Source: Burkholderiaceae bacterium (lineage in GTDB: Bacteria; Pseudomonadota; Gammaproteobacteria; Burkholderiales; Burkholderiaceae_E). From it: 64,000 nucleotides of DNA. The stretch covers positions 1,736,001-1,800,000 of the forward strand of contig JAOSJU010000001.1 in the NCBI GenBank assembly GCA_027493945.1, given 5' to 3'. The first letter of the stretch is position 1. Each line of letters begins with the position of its first letter. The notes below the pieces were generated by a model. The model had not been told where the DNA came from, ran no database searches, and worked only from the letters and a program-made list of their open reading frames with translations. This document shows positions 22,244 to 32,117 of the stretch, piece by piece. The translations under genes and the position numbers were made by a program.

Positions 22244-22678
22244 TCAGGCCGCCTTGCGCCGCATCGCGGCGCTGGCCTCGGCCGGTGCGTAATCGAACTC
22301 GAGCCGGCTCAGCGCGCGCTCGAAGTGCTGGCGCTGCGCGACCGCGTGCTGCTCGAGCCGTCGTCCGCCCCAGACCCCGGCGAGCTGGTTCGGCGAAATT
22401 CCCTGGATCTCGCTGGCGCTCAGGTTCTGCGGGCGGATGGTGACCGCGCACAGCATGTAGAGCCCTACCCGCCGATCGGCGCGCGACGCGGCCTGCATCG
22501 TCGGGCCGTGGTAGGCGTAAAGGGCCAGCGACGCCGGCAGGCCGTCCCGGTCTTCGCCCTCGGGCTGCACCGAGCCGGCGACGACGAAACCCTCGCGCTC
22601 GAGTTCGCGCCGCAGCAGCGCACTGGCGCGTTCGAGGGGCAGATCGATCGTGAAACGTACGGGCAAGGCTTCCACCAA
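22244..22678 (-). CDS. Conserved hypothetical protein, possibly DUF302-like
   Basis: A 144-residue soluble protein with no signal peptide or membrane segment. The N-terminus (VRFTIDLPLERASALLRREL, EREGFVVAG) has the strand-helix-strand feel of DUF302 domains, but the rest (GLYMLCAVTIRP, EIQGISPNQLAGVWGGRRLE) was not recognised. It ends in a basic tail, AAMRRKAA. It is convergent with nnrS and upstream of copA on the same strand-facing side, so it may belong with metal or stress genes. The function is unknown. Confidence 0.6.
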   Translation of the reverse strand: MVEALPVRFTIDLPLERASALLRRELEREGFVVAGSVQPEGEDRDGLPASLALYAYHGPTMQAASRADRRVGLYMLCAVTIRPQNLSASEIQGISPNQLAGVWGGRRLEQHAVAQRQHFERALSRLEFDYAPAEASAAMRRKAA

Positions 22679-22740
22679 TCACTCCCTTTCTTGGATTCGA
22701 ACCGTGGAAGCGATCTTGCCGACAGCACCTTAGGGCAAGC

Positions 22741-25032
22741 TTAAGGCCGCCATCGGCGCAGTGTGAGCGCGTTGGTGACGACGCTGACGCTCGAGAGCGC
22801 CATCGCCGCCCCGGCGACGACCGGACTCAGGTAGCCGAACGCGGCCAGCGGAATGCCGATCACGTTGTAGACGAAAGCCCAGAACAGGTTCTGCCGGATC
22901 TTCGCGTAGGTGCGCCGCGAAACGTCGATCGCCGCGGGCACGAGCGCAGGATCGCCGCGCATCAGCGTGATCCCCGCAGTGTGCATCGCCACGTCGGTGC
23001 CGGTGCCCATCGCGATGCCCACGTCGGCCGCGGCCAGCGCCGGAGCGTCGTTGACGCCGTCGCCGACCATCGCGACGACCGGCACGCCGCCCGCGCCGGG
23101 CACGCGCAGCGCCCGGATCGCCTCGGCCTTCTGCTCGGGCAGCACCTGTGCACGGACTTCGTCCAGGCCGATGCTGCGCGCCACCGACGCCGCGGCGCCC
23201 GGGTTGTCGCCGGTGAGCAGCACCGTGCGGACGCCGAGCCGGTGCAGCGCCGCGATCGCTGCCGCGGCACCCGGCTTGATCGCGTCGCCGAAAGCGAGCA
23301 TGCCTATCGCGCGTGCCTGTACGGTCGCGTCGCCCCGGCCACTTTGGCCGTCGCCGCCGATGACGGCCGGCGCGGGCGCCAGCGCCACGAACGATACAGT
23401 GCGACCGTCGGCCTGCTGGGCCGCCGCCCGCGCTGCGAACGCGGCGAGGTCGACGCCGCGCTCGACCATCCAGCCCTCGCTGCCGATGAACACCTCGAAG
23501 TGAGCGCCGTCCTGCTGCATCGTGGCGCTGACGCCGCGGCCGGCGACTGCCCGGATGCCGGTGACCGGCGGCAGCGCGGCGGCGCCCTGCTCGGCGTCGA
23601 ATGCGCGCCGAACCGCCTTCGCAAGCGGATGCTCACTTCCATGTTGAACCGCTGCGGTCAAGGCCAGCAGCGCGGAGCGGTCGACGCCCTTGGCTGGCTC
23701 GGCAGCCAGCAGCGCGGGCTGGCCGACGGTGAGCGTGCCGGTCTTGTCGAAGGCCACCGCGCGCACCGCGTGAGCGAGTTCGAGCGCCTGCGCGTCCTTG
23801 ATCAGGATGCCGTGGCGCGCCGCCACGCCGGTGCCGGCCATGATTGCAGTGGGGGTGGCCGGGCCGAGCGCGCACGGGCAGGCAATGACCAGCACCGATA
23901 CCGCATTGAGCACCGCGCGCGTCCAGTCGCCGGTGCCCAGTCCCCAGCCGAGCAGCGTGAGCAGGCCGATGCCGAGCACCACCGGCACGAACACCGCGCT
24001 GACGCGATCGACCAGTCGCTGGATCGGCGCCTTGGCCGCCTGCGCGTCTTCGACCAGGCGGATGATGCGCGCCAGCACGGTCTCGGCACCGATCGCAGAG
24101 GTGCGCAGGCGCAGCAGGCCCTCGCCGTTGATCGAGCCGCCCACCACCCGGCTGCCGGGGCCTTTGGACACCGGCTGGCTCTCGCCGGTGAGCATCGATT
24201 CGTCGACGTGCGTGAGTCCGTCGAGGATCTCGCCATCGACCGGAATGCGCTCTCCCGGACGCACCAGCACCTCGTCGCCCAGCGCGACCTGCGCGATCGG
24301 AAGCTCGATCTCGCGTGCGCCGACGACCACGCGCGCGGTGTCGGGGCGCAACGCCTGCAGCGCGCGGATCGCGTCGACGGTGCGCCGCTTGGCGCGCGCT
24401 TCGAGCCACTTGCCGAGCAGCACCAGCGTGACCACGACGGCCGAGGCCTCGAAGTAATAGTGCGCGCCGTGGCCGCCGCCGTGCGCGAGCAGCTCGTAGA
24501 GACTCAGGCCGAACGCGGCGGAGGTGCCGATCGCCACCAGCAGGTCCATGTTGCCGCTGAGCGCGCGCGCTGCCTTCCAGCCGTCGCGATAGAAGCGCGC
24601 ACCGAAGACGAACTGCACCGGTGCGGCCAGCAGCAGCTGCCACCACCCGGGCAGCATCGCATCGATGCCGAACGGAGCCAGCAGCATCGGCGCGGCCAGC
24701 GGCAGCGACAACAGCGCCGCGCCCGCCACCCACAGCCCGCCGCGATCGGCGCGCACCGCCATCGCCGGCGCTTCGGTGCCGGCCTCGGCGTGCACGCGCG
24801 CCTCGTAGCCGGCCGCCTCGACCGCTGCGATCAGCTCGCTGACCCGCACCGCGCCCGGGGCGATGCGCACGTTCGCAACCTCGGTCGCGAGGTTCACGCC
24901 GGCGTCGACCACGCCGCCGACCTTGCGCAGGCTCTTTTCGACCCGCGTCGCGCAGGCGGCGCAGGTCATTCCGCCGATGTCGAGCGCAAGCGCAGTCGCC
25001 GACGGGTCGGCCTGCGCGGCAGCTTCGCTCAT
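22741..25032 (-). CDS. copA: Copper-exporting P1B-type ATPase
   Basis: A 763-residue protein with a single N-terminal metal-binding domain (GMTCAAC at 21-27), eight hydrophobic helices, the actuator motif TGES, the transport motif CPCAL in [14 protein letters not shown], the phosphorylation site DKTGTLT, and the hinge [10 protein letters not shown]. It pumps Cu(I) from cytoplasm to periplasm. The CPC motif and the divergent copper chaperone gene copZ, 43 bases away, fix the metal. The short shared intergenic region would have to hold both promoters; no clear CueR palindrome was recognised. Confidence 0.96.
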   Translation of the reverse strand: MSEAAAQADPSATALALDIGGMTCAACATRVEKSLRKVGGVVDAGVNLATEVANVRIAPGAVRVSELIAAVEAAGYEARVHAEAGTEAPAMAVRADRGGLWVAGAALLSLPLAAPMLLAPFGIDAMLPGWWQLLLAAPVQFVFGARFYRDGWKAARALSGNMDLLVAIGTSAAFGLSLYELLAHGGGHGAHYYFEASAVVVTLVLLGKWLEARAKRRTVDAIRALQALRPDTARVVVGAREIELPIAQVALGDEVLVRPGERIPVDGEILDGLTHVDESMLTGESQPVSKGPGSRVVGGSINGEGLLRLRTSAIGAETVLARIIRLVEDAQAAKAPIQRLVDRVSAVFVPVVLGIGLLTLLGWGLGTGDWTRAVLNAVSVLVIACPCALGPATPTAIMAGTGVAARHGILIKDAQALELAHAVRAVAFDKTGTLTVGQPALLAAEPAKGVDRSALLALTAAVQHGSEHPLAKAVRRAFDAEQGAAALPPVTGIRAVAGRGVSATMQQDGAHFEVFIGSEGWMVERGVDLAAFAARAAAQQADGRTVSFVALAPAPAVIGGDGQSGRGDATVQARAIGMLAFGDAIKPGAAAAIAALHRLGVRTVLLTGDNPGAAASVARSIGLDEVRAQVLPEQKAEAIRALRVPGAGGVPVVAMVGDGVNDAPALAAADVGIAMGTGTDVAMHTAGITLMRGDPALVPAAIDVSRRTYAKIRQNLFWAFVYNVIGIPLAAFGYLSPVVAGAAMALSSVSVVTNALTLRRWRP

Positions 25033-25075
25033 GTGCTAAAAAAGCCTCATCGCTGAAACCAGGGGAGCCCCCAGT

Positions 25076-25276
25076 ATGACCAGCTTCGACGTACGCGGCA
25101 TGACCTGCGGTCATTGCGTGAAGGCCGTGACCGCCTCGATCCACGAGATCGACCCGGCGGCGAAGGTCGACGTCGACCTTGCCACCGGCGTCGTGAAGGT
25201 CGAATCGGGCCGGCCCGCCGACGCGATCGCGAAAGCGATCGTCGAGGCGGGCTACGAGGCCAGGCCGATCAGCTGA
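25076..25276 (+). CDS. copZ: Copper chaperone, heavy-metal-associated domain protein
   Basis: A 66-residue ferredoxin-like HMA protein with the Cu(I) site GMTCGHC near the N-terminus and the usual fold length. It carries copper in the cytoplasm and probably delivers it to CopA, whose gene is divergent. AGGGGAGCC lies ahead of ATG 25076. Its stop codon overlaps the end of the convergent hsp20 gene by 8 bases. Confidence 0.95.
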   Translation: MTSFDVRGMTCGHCVKAVTASIHEIDPAAKVDVDLATGVVKVESGRPADAIAKAIVEAGYEARPIS

Positions 25277-25688
25277 TCGCCGGGCGCTTGACCGACGGCG
25301 TGGCCTTCTTCGGCAGCGTCAGCGTCAGCACGCCGCTCTCGTATTTCGCCGCGGCCTTCGACTCGTCGAGGTCGGAGGCGAGCGAGAAACTGCGCGCCAC
25401 CGCGCCGTAGTAGCGCTCGCTGCGCAGCACGCGCTCGCCGTCCTTCTTCTCCGACTCGCGCTTGACCTCGGCACTGATCGACACGCGGTTGCCGTCGATC
25501 TGCACCTGGATGTCTTCCTTCTTCACGCCGGGAATCTCGGCGGTCACGGTGTAGTCGCCGTTCGATTCCTTCACGCCGACGCGGATCTCGAGGGCCTCGG
25601 CGCCCGTCGCACGCGCCGGCTGGAGAACGCCGCGGAACAATTCGGGAAAGACCTCGGCGAACGGGTCGTAAACGGAGAGTCGGGACAT
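25269..25688 (-). CDS. Hsp20/alpha-crystallin small heat-shock protein
   Basis: A 139-residue protein started at ATG 25688 (MSRLSVYDPFAEVFPELF) with GGGAGTG upstream; a longer frame to 25757 overlaps the promoter and is rejected. The alpha-crystallin domain is complete: IRVGVKESNGDYTVTAEIPG, KEDIQVQIDGNRVSISAE, RYYGAVARSFSL and the closing GVLTLTLPKK. It holds unfolding proteins as an ATP-independent chaperone. A strong sigma32-type promoter precedes it. Confidence 0.94.
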   Translation of the reverse strand: MSRLSVYDPFAEVFPELFRGVLQPARATGAEALEIRVGVKESNGDYTVTAEIPGVKKEDIQVQIDGNRVSISAEVKRESEKKDGERVLRSERYYGAVARSFSLASDLDESKAAAKYESGVLTLTLPKKATPSVKRPAIS

Positions 25689-25743
25689 GGCATCACTCCC
25701 GGGTTCGGTTGCGGCCGGCACCTGCCACCGGCGTGTGCCGAAC

Positions 25744-25772
25744 ACATGGGTACTCACCAGGCCACTTTCAAG
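25744..25772 (-). promoter_or_regulatory. Sigma32 (heat-shock) promoter of hsp20
   Basis: On the minus strand a perfect -35 CTTGAAA (25772-25766) is followed after 14 bases by ACCCATGT (25751-25744), which matches 7 of 8 positions of the CCCCATNT -10 consensus. Spacing is optimal for sigma32. Transcription should start near 25737, about 50 bases before the hsp20 start codon. Confidence 0.8.
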
Positions 25773-25884
25773 CCGGGGCTGGCCGGGGCGCGCTCGCGCG
25801 GCGAGCGACCCTGAACGAATGTTGCCGCACGCCGGAAGGCAGGCGGCTTGATCCAGCGCAAAGGCCGGTATCCGGCCCTGCGCC

Positions 25885-27086
25885 TCAGACGCGCTCGATC
25901 AGGGTGGCGATGCCCTGCCCGACGCCGATGCACATCGTGGCGACCGCGAGCCTGCCGCCGCCGCGGTGCAGCTGGCTGACCGCGGTGAGCACCAGCCGCG
26001 CGCCGGACATGCCGAGCGGGTGGCCGAGCGCGATTGCGCCGCCGTTCGGGTTCACCTGCGGCGCGTCGTCGGGCACGCCGAGCTCGCGCAGGACGGCGAG
26101 ACCCTGCGCCGCGAACGCCTCGTTCAACTCGATCACGTCGATCTCGCCGATCTTCCGGCCGGTTCTCCCGAGCAGCTTCTTCGTCGCCGGCGCCGGGCCC
26201 ATGCCCATGATCCTCGGCGCCACGCCCGCGGTAGCCATCGCGACCAGCCGCGCGCGCGGCGTCAGGCCGTGCCGCTTCGCCGCCGCCTCGCTGGCGAGGA
26301 TGAGCGCCGCGGCCCCGTCGTTCACGCCCGACGCGTTGCCGGCGGTGACAGTGCCGTCGGGCTTCGCGATCGGCTTGAGCTTCGCCAGCGCCTCGAGGCT
26401 GGTCTCGCGCGGATGCTCGTCGCGATCGACCACGAGCGCGTCGCCCTTCTTCTGCGGAATCGTCACGGCGACGATTTCGCCGGCGAAGAAACCGCCCTTC
26501 TGCGCCGCGATCGCGCGCTGCTGGCTGCGCAGCGCCATCGCGTCCTGGTCGGCGCGCGACACCGAGAACTCGGCGGCGACGTTCTCCGCGGTCTCGGGCA
26601 TCGAATCGATGCCGAACTGCTTCTTCATCAGCGGGTTGACGAAGCGCCAGCCGATCGTCGTGTCGTAGACCGCGTTGCTGCGCGAAAACGCGGTATCCGC
26701 CTTCGGCATCACGAACGGCGCACGCGACATGCTCTCGACGCCACCGGCAACGCCCAACTCGATCTCGCCGCAGCGGATCGCGCGGGCCACCGTGCCCACC
26801 GCATCCATGCCCGAGCCGCACAGCCGGTTCACCGTGGCGCCGGGCACTTCGACCGGCAGGCCCGCCAGCAGCGCCGCCATCCGCGCCACGTTGCGGTTGT
26901 CCTCGCCGGCCTGGTTCGCGCAGCCGAAGATTACTTCGTCGATCGCCCGCGGATCGAGCTTCGGATTGCGCTCGAGCAGCGCGCGCAGCGGATCGCGGCG
27001 AGGTCGTCGGTGCGCACCGACGACAGCACGCCGCCGTAGCGGCCGATGGGGGTGCGCACTGCGTCGCAGATGAAGACTTCGGTCAT
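25885..27086 (-). CDS. pcaF: 3-oxoadipyl-CoA thiolase, single-base frameshift
   Basis: A thiolase of about 400 residues from ATG 27086 (TEVFICDAVRTPIGRYGG; GAGGAACG upstream). After TDDLAAI the frame breaks: GG at 26990-26991 should be GGG, so one base is missing. The rest reads LRALLERNPKLDPRAIDEVI and continues in the main frame to 25885. Catalytic residues are the Cys in NRLCGSGMDAV, the His in ALGHPLGMSGAR and the Cys in CIGVGQG. Its neighbours upstream are both 3-oxoadipate CoA-transferase subunits, so it most likely cleaves 3-oxoadipyl-CoA into succinyl-CoA and acetyl-CoA, the last step of the beta-ketoadipate pathway. Confidence 0.9.
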
Positions 27087-27132
27087 GGTTTCGTTCCTCG
27101 GAGAATCGATCGCCGGCGTCGCCGCGCGCGGC

Positions 27133-27792
27133 TCAGCGCAATTGTAGGGGGTCGTCGCCGCGCGCCAGCGCGGCGGCGGTCGCGCGCACGAGCTCGTCGA
27201 ACGAGAGGCCCTCGACCCACTCGCGCGCGACCAGGCCGCCCGGGGTGACGTCGATCACCGCCAGGTCGGTGTAGATGCGCGAGACGCAACCGATGCCGGT
27301 GAGCGGATAGCTGCATCGCTCGACGATCCTGCTCTCGCCGGCCTTCGTCTGGTGTTCCATGATCACGAAGACCCGCCTTGCGCCGATCGCCAGGTCCATC
27401 GCGCCGCCCACCGCGGGAATCGCGTCGGGCGCGCCGGTGTGCCAGTTGGCCAGGTCGCCGCGCGCCGACACCTGGAACGCGCCCAGCACGCAGATGTCGA
27501 GATGGCCGCCGCGCATCATCGCGAACGAGTCGGCGTGGTGGAAAAAGCATGCACCGGGCCGCATCGTCACCGGCTGCTTGCCGGCGTTGATCAGGTCCTC
27601 GTCCTCGTCGCCCTTCGCGGGCGCCGGCCCCATGCCGAGAATGCCGTTCTCGCTGTGCAGGACGATCTCGCGATCGGGCGGCAGGTGGTTGGCGACCAGC
27701 GTGGGGAGCCCGATGCCGAGGTTCACGTACGCGCCGTCGGGAATGTCGCGTGCCACGCGCGCGGCCATCTGCTCGCGGGTCAGCCGCTTCAT
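27133..27792 (-). CDS. pcaJ: 3-oxoadipate CoA-transferase subunit B
   Basis: A 219-residue subunit with the catalytic Glu in LHSENGILGMGPAP and conserved INAGKQPVTMRPGACFFHHA, ICVLGAFQVSARGDLANWHT and GAMDLAIGARRVFV. With subunit A it transfers CoA from succinyl-CoA to 3-oxoadipate. Its start ATG overlaps the pcaI stop by four bases. Acetoacetate CoA-transferases are close relatives; the pca assignment rests on sequence style and the PcaF-like thiolase next to it. Confidence 0.9.
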   Translation of the reverse strand: MKRLTREQMAARVARDIPDGAYVNLGIGLPTLVANHLPPDREIVLHSENGILGMGPAPAKGDEDEDLINAGKQPVTMRPGACFFHHADSFAMMRGGHLDICVLGAFQVSARGDLANWHTGAPDAIPAVGGAMDLAIGARRVFVIMEHQTKAGESRIVERCSYPLTGIGCVSRIYTDLAVIDVTPGGLVAREWVEGLSFDELVRATAAALARGDDPLQLR

Positions 27793-28448
27793 GCCTGCAC
27801 CACGCGCTTCACGAAGATGCCGGGCGTCACGATCGCCTCGGGATCGAGCGCGCCCAGCTCGACGATCTCGTCGACCTGCGCGATCGCGCACTTCGCCGCG
27901 CTCGCCATGATCGGCCCGAAGTTGCGCGCGGTCATCCGGTAGACCAGGTTGCCCCAGCGATCGCCGCGCAGCGCCTTGATCAGCGCGAAATCGGCGTGAA
28001 TCGGATACTCGAGCACGTAGTCGCGCCCATCGATGCGCCGTGTCTCCTTGCCTTCGGCCAGCTGCGTGCCGTAGCCGGTCGGCGTGTAGAACGCGCCGAT
28101 GCCCGCGCCGGCCGCGCGGATCCGCTCGGCGAGATTGCCCTGCGGCACGAGTTCGAGCTCGATGCGCCCGCTGCGATACAGCCCGTCGAACACCCACGAG
28201 TCGACCTGCCGCGGAAACGAGCAGACGATCTTGCGCACGCGCCCCGCCTTCAGCAGCGCCGCGAGCCCGGTGTCGCCGTTGCCCGCGTTGTTGTTGACGA
28301 TCGTGAGCTCGCCCGCGCCCTGCGCGATCAGCGCGTCGATCAGCGCGGCCGGCATCCCCGCGGTGCCGAAGCCGCCGATCATCACGGTCGCGCCGTCGTG
28401 GACGTCCGCGACCGCCTCGGCGACCGATGCCACGGTCTTGTCGATCAC
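27789..28448 (-). CDS. pcaI: 3-oxoadipate CoA-transferase subunit A
   Basis: A 219-residue subunit from GTG 28448 (IDKTVASVAEAVADVHDGA). Characteristic segments are VMIGGFGTAGMPAALIDALI, TIVNNNAGNGDTGLAALL, CSFPRQVDSWVFD, FYTPTGYGTQLAEGKETR and ALIKALRGDRWGNLVYR. It forms the transferase with PcaJ. The start overlaps the ampG stop (GTGA), so this catabolic pair is translationally coupled to a muropeptide permease, an unusual partnership. Confidence 0.92.
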   Translation of the reverse strand: MIDKTVASVAEAVADVHDGATVMIGGFGTAGMPAALIDALIAQGAGELTIVNNNAGNGDTGLAALLKAGRVRKIVCSFPRQVDSWVFDGLYRSGRIELELVPQGNLAERIRAAGAGIGAFYTPTGYGTQLAEGKETRRIDGRDYVLEYPIHADFALIKALRGDRWGNLVYRMTARNFGPIMASAAKCAIAQVDEIVELGALDPEAIVTPGIFVKRVVQA

Positions 28449-29900
28449 TTGCCTGCTCCCCCCGGACCCGCCGGCGCCGCACGGTCGAGCGCGGCCACCT
28501 GCGGCCTGAGCCAGCGCAGCAGCACGAGCCCGGGCAGCGCCGCGCCGACCGTGAACACGAAGAAGGTCGGCCAGCCGAACGCCTCGACCATCACGCCGGA
28601 GGCCGGACCGACGTAGACGCGGCCCACGGCCGACAGCGCCGAGAGCAGCGCGTACTGCGCCGCCGAGAAGCGCCGGTCGGTGAGCGCCATCAGGAACGCG
28701 ACGAAGGCCGCCGTCCCCATGCCGCCGCACAGGTTCTCGAAGCCGATCGCCGCGGCCATCAGCAGGTAGTCCTTCGGCAGCACCGACAGCAGCCAGTAGC
28801 CGAAGTTCGACACCGCCTGCAGCACCCCGAACAGCATCAGCGAGCCGTACAGCGGACGCTTCGCGAGCCACGCGCCGCCGGCCAGAGCGCCGACGATCGT
28901 CGCAACCAGCCCGAGCACCTTGTTGACCGCACCGACCTCGGTCGCGGTGAAGCCGGCGCCGCGGATCAGGAAGGTGGTCGACAGGCTGCCGGCGAACGCG
29001 TCGCCGAGCTTGTAGAGCACGATCATCGCCAGCAGCGCGGCGGCGCGCTCGCGGCTGAAGAACGCGTCCCAGGGCGCCAGGAACGACGGAAAGCCGGCGC
29101 GGCGCGCGGCCTTCAAGGCCACGACGCAAGCGGCCAGCAGCATCAGCGTGTCGGCACCGAGCGAGACGAAGCGCCCCGTGCCGAGCAGCTGCCACGGCAG
29201 CTGCCGCAGCAACCAGAAGGTCCCGACTCCGGCGACGAGCATCGCGACGAAGCCGACCAGCTCGCGGCGCACGTCGCTTGCGAGCGGCGCCGTTGGCGGC
29301 GTCGCCGGCGCCCAGAGCGTGATCGCGGCCATCAGCGCGAACAGCGCCGCCATCGCACGGAACATGCCCGGCCAGCCGAGCCACTGGTCGGCGAGGATCA
29401 GCGCGAGCCCGCCCGAGACCAGCATCGCCAGCCGGTAGCCGAGCACCGAAACCGCCGCGCCAGCGCCGCGCTCGTGCTCGTGCAGCAGGTCGGTGCGATA
29501 GGCGTCGAAGACGATGTCCTGCGACGCCGACAGGAACGCGATCGCGACCGCGCAGGCGCCGACCGCAGCGACCGAGGATTTCGGGTCGAGCGTGGCCATG
29601 ACGAAGCACAGCACCGCCGAGGCCCAGCTGCGTCACCACCAGCCAGCTGCGGCGCCGACCCACCAGCGGCGGCTCGAAGCGATCGGCCAGCGGCGCCCAG
29701 ACGAACTTGAAGGTGTACGGCAGGCCGGCGAGCGCGAAGAAGCCGATGGTGCGGATGTCGAGCCCTTCGACGGTGAGCCACGCCTGCAGCGTGCCGGCCG
29801 ACAGCGCGAGCGGCAGTCCGCTGGCGAATCCGAGCAACAGCATCGCCGCGATGCGGCGGTTGCCGAAGGCCTGCAGGATGGGGCGAGTCGGTCGGGTCAC
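28445..29900 (-). CDS. ampG: AmpG-like muropeptide permease (MFS), single-base frameshift
   Basis: About 484 residues after repair, with 12-14 helices. The first frame, from ATG 29900 (MTRPTRPILQAFGNRRIAAM), contains LLLGFASGLPLALSAGTLQA and FKFVWAPLADRFEPP, diagnostic for AmpG. Near 29613-29630, in GCCGAGGCCC, there is one base too many, after which LCFVMATLDPKSSVAAVGAC continues in the next frame with SASQDIVFDAYRTDLL to 28445. AmpG imports anhydro-muropeptides for cell-wall recycling and links to beta-lactamase induction. No ampC or ampD is near. Confidence 0.9.
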
Positions 29901-30062
29901 TGGCCGGGGAGTTTACCCGCCGGCGTTGTCGGCAGCGCGCACGCGCGCCGCACCGGCCAGCAGCTGCGGCCCTCGATGCGGGCAGGGATTCGCCGTCACC
30001 GAGCCGGCCGGCTGGCATCCTGTGAGACGATCGGTGCGCTCGCCGGACGAGGAGGCACGCCC

Positions 30063-30617
30063 ATGAAACCTTCCGCGTTGGCCAGGCTGCTGGGGACCGC
30101 CAGCCTGGCGCTCTTCGCCGCGCTGCCCGCGCGGGCCGAATTGAAGCCCGGCGAACCCGCGCCCCACTTCAGTGCCGAGGCCGCGCTCGCCGGAAAACCG
30201 TTCCTCTTCTCGCTGGCCGAAGCGCTGAAGAAAGGCCCGGTGGTGCTGTACTTCTATCCGAAGGCGTTCACGCAGGGCTGCACGATCGAGGCCAACCGTT
30301 TCGCCGAGGCGCACGACGACTACGTGAAGCTCGGCGCTACGGTGATCGGCGTCTCGGGCGACGACATCGAGACGCTTCAGCGGTTCTCGGCCACCGAGTG
30401 CCGCAACAAGTTCGCGGTCGCCTCCGACGCCGACGGCAAGATCATGAAGTCGTACGACGCGGTGATGCCGTTCGTCACCAGCTACGCGCGCCGCATCTCG
30501 TACGTCATCGCGCCCGACGGCCGGATCGCCTATGCCTACTCGTCGATGAGTCCCGACCTGCACGTCCCGAACACGCTGGACGCGGTGCGCCGCTGGTCGG
30601 CGGCGCAGCGGCGATAG
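30063..30617 (+). CDS. Exported peroxiredoxin (BCP/PrxQ-like) lacking the usual resolving Cys
   Basis: A 184-residue protein from ATG 30063 with GAGGAGG upstream. Signal peptide MKPSALARLLGTASLALFAA ends at ARA, so the protein is periplasmic. The thioredoxin-fold peroxiredoxin domain has the peroxidatic Cys73 in YPKAFTQGCTIEANRF. The resolving Cys found five residues later in PrxQ (EAC) is Asn here. A second Cys occurs at about 115 (ATECRNKF). It may be a 1-Cys enzyme or use the distant Cys. It stands alone between ampG (divergent) and a YitT-like gene 30 bases on. Confidence 0.88.
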   Translation: MKPSALARLLGTASLALFAALPARAELKPGEPAPHFSAEAALAGKPFLFSLAEALKKGPVVLYFYPKAFTQGCTIEANRFAEAHDDYVKLGATVIGVSGDDIETLQRFSATECRNKFAVASDADGKIMKSYDAVMPFVTSYARRISYVIAPDGRIAYAYSSMSPDLHVPNTLDAVRRWSAAQRR

Positions 30618-30646
30618 TCGCACCGATCGCACCGACCCGCCAGGCC

Positions 30647-31264
30647 ATGACCGGCACCGACCCGTCGCCCGGGCTGCGTCATTCCCCGATCGAGGACGTC
30701 CTCGCCTTCCTGTCTGCCGCGATCCTCGCCGCGCTCGGCATCGCCTTGTTCGAGCGAGCAGGCCTGATGACCGGCGGCACGGCCGGCCTTGCGCTGCTGG
30801 TCACCTACCGCTTCGGCCTGCCGTTCGGCGCGGCGTTCGTGCTGGTCAACCTGCCCTTCTTCGCGTTGGCGCTGTGGCGGATGGGATGGCGCTTCACCGT
30901 GAAGACCGCGGTTGCGGTCGTGCTGCTGGCAGCGGTTGCCGAGTTCCAGCGGCCGCTGTTGCCGCTGGGCGTGGTGCATCCAGCCTGGGCTGCGCTGGTC
31001 GGCGGGCTGCTGCTCGGCATCGCGCTGCTGATCCTGTTCCGGCACCGCGGCAGCCTCGGCGGCTTCAACGTGCTGGTGCTCTACCTGCAGGAACGCTTCG
31101 GCTGGCGCGCCGGCTGGGTGCAACTTGCGATGGACGCGGCGATCCTGCTGCTGTCGCTCGGCGTGGTCGCGCCGTCGATCGTCGCGCTGTCGCTGATCGG
31201 CGCCGCGGCGCTGAACGTCACGCTGGCGGTCAATCACCGGCCGGGGCGCTACATGGCGGTCTGA
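30647..31264 (+). CDS. YitT-family membrane protein
   Basis: A 205-residue protein with five to six hydrophobic helices. [20 protein letters not shown] and [20 protein letters not shown] are typical of the YitT/DUF161 family; the C-terminal DUF2179 domain found in Gram-positive members is absent. The function is unknown in Proteobacteria. The gene may share a transcript with the peroxiredoxin gene ahead. Confidence 0.85.
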   Translation: MTGTDPSPGLRHSPIEDVLAFLSAAILAALGIALFERAGLMTGGTAGLALLVTYRFGLPFGAAFVLVNLPFFALALWRMGWRFTVKTAVAVVLLAAVAEFQRPLLPLGVVHPAWAALVGGLLLGIALLILFRHRGSLGGFNVLVLYLQERFGWRAGWVQLAMDAAILLLSLGVVAPSIVALSLIGAAALNVTLAVNHRPGRYMAV

Positions 31265-31304
31265 CGGTCGTCGGGGCCTTCGACGGTGCCGCGCGACGGA
31301 AGCT

Positions 31305-32081
31305 TCATCGCCGCACCGCGTAATCGATCGTGAGCGGCGCATGGTCGGAGAAGCGCTGCGCGGTGAAGATCTCGGCACGCTTCGCCTTCGCCGCGAGGCC
31401 CGGGGTCGCGATCTGGTAATCGAGACGCCACCCGACGTTCTTCGCCCAGGCCTGTCCGCGGTTGCTCCACCAGGTGTATTGCTCGGGACGCGGGTCGAGC
31501 CGCCGGAACACGTCGACGAAGCCGACCTCGTCGAACACCCCGGTGAGCCAGGCGCGCTCCTCGGGCAGGAAGCCCGAGTTCTTCCGGTTGCTGCGCCAGT
31601 TCTTCAGGTCGATCTCGCGGTGCGCGATGTTCCAGTCGCCGCACAGGACGACCTCGCGCCCGCTCGCAACGAGTTCGCGCAGGTGCGGCTCGAACGCGGC
31701 CATGAAGCGGAACTTCGCCGCCTGCCGCTCTTCCGAGCTCGACCCGGACGGCACGTAGAGCGAGATCGCGGTGAAGGCGCCGAAGTCGGCCTCGACGTAG
31801 CGCCCCTCGGCGTCGAACTCGGCGCTGCCGAAGCCGGTGCGCACCGACTTCGGCCGACGCCGGCTGTACAGGCCCACGCCGCTGTAGCCCTTCTTCTGCG
31901 CCAGGTGGAAGTGGCCGCGCATGCCGCCCACTTCGCGCAGCGTCTCGTCGAGGTCGGCATCCTGCGCCTTGACTTCCTGCACGCACAGCACGTCGGCGCG
32001 CTGCGCCGCCGCCCATTCGAGCCAGCCCTTGCGGGCGGCGGAGCGGATGCCGTTCAGGTTCAGCGTCACGACCCGTATCAT
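31305..32081 (-). CDS. xth: Exodeoxyribonuclease III
   Basis: A 258-residue endonuclease/exonuclease/phosphatase-fold enzyme with LNLNGIRSA, the metal-binding Glu in [31 protein letters not shown] and the C-terminal [10 protein letters not shown] carrying the catalytic Asp-His. It cleaves at abasic sites in base-excision repair. It is divergent from pyrE with only 36 bases between the starts, an arrangement common in betaproteobacteria. Confidence 0.95.
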   Translation of the reverse strand: MIRVVTLNLNGIRSAARKGWLEWAAAQRADVLCVQEVKAQDADLDETLREVGGMRGHFHLAQKKGYSGVGLYSRRRPKSVRTGFGSAEFDAEGRYVEADFGAFTAISLYVPSGSSSEERQAAKFRFMAAFEPHLRELVASGREVVLCGDWNIAHREIDLKNWRSNRKNSGFLPEERAWLTGVFDEVGFVDVFRRLDPRPEQYTWWSNRGQAWAKNVGWRLDYQIATPGLAAKAKRAEIFTAQRFSDHAPLTIDYAVRR

Positions 32082-32117
32082 TGCGTCGGTCGAATCCGTT
32101 GGTTGCGGGGTGCTTCC

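Noticed and set aside
22679..22740. Possible promoter or small RNA between the hypothetical gene and copA
   Set aside because: Only 62 bases with no hairpin plus T-run or promoter pair that could be supported.
27133..28448. Acetoacetate:succinyl-CoA transferase (ScoAB) instead of PcaIJ
   Set aside because: Both families are close, but a PcaF-like thiolase follows, and the sequence segments read like PcaI and PcaJ.
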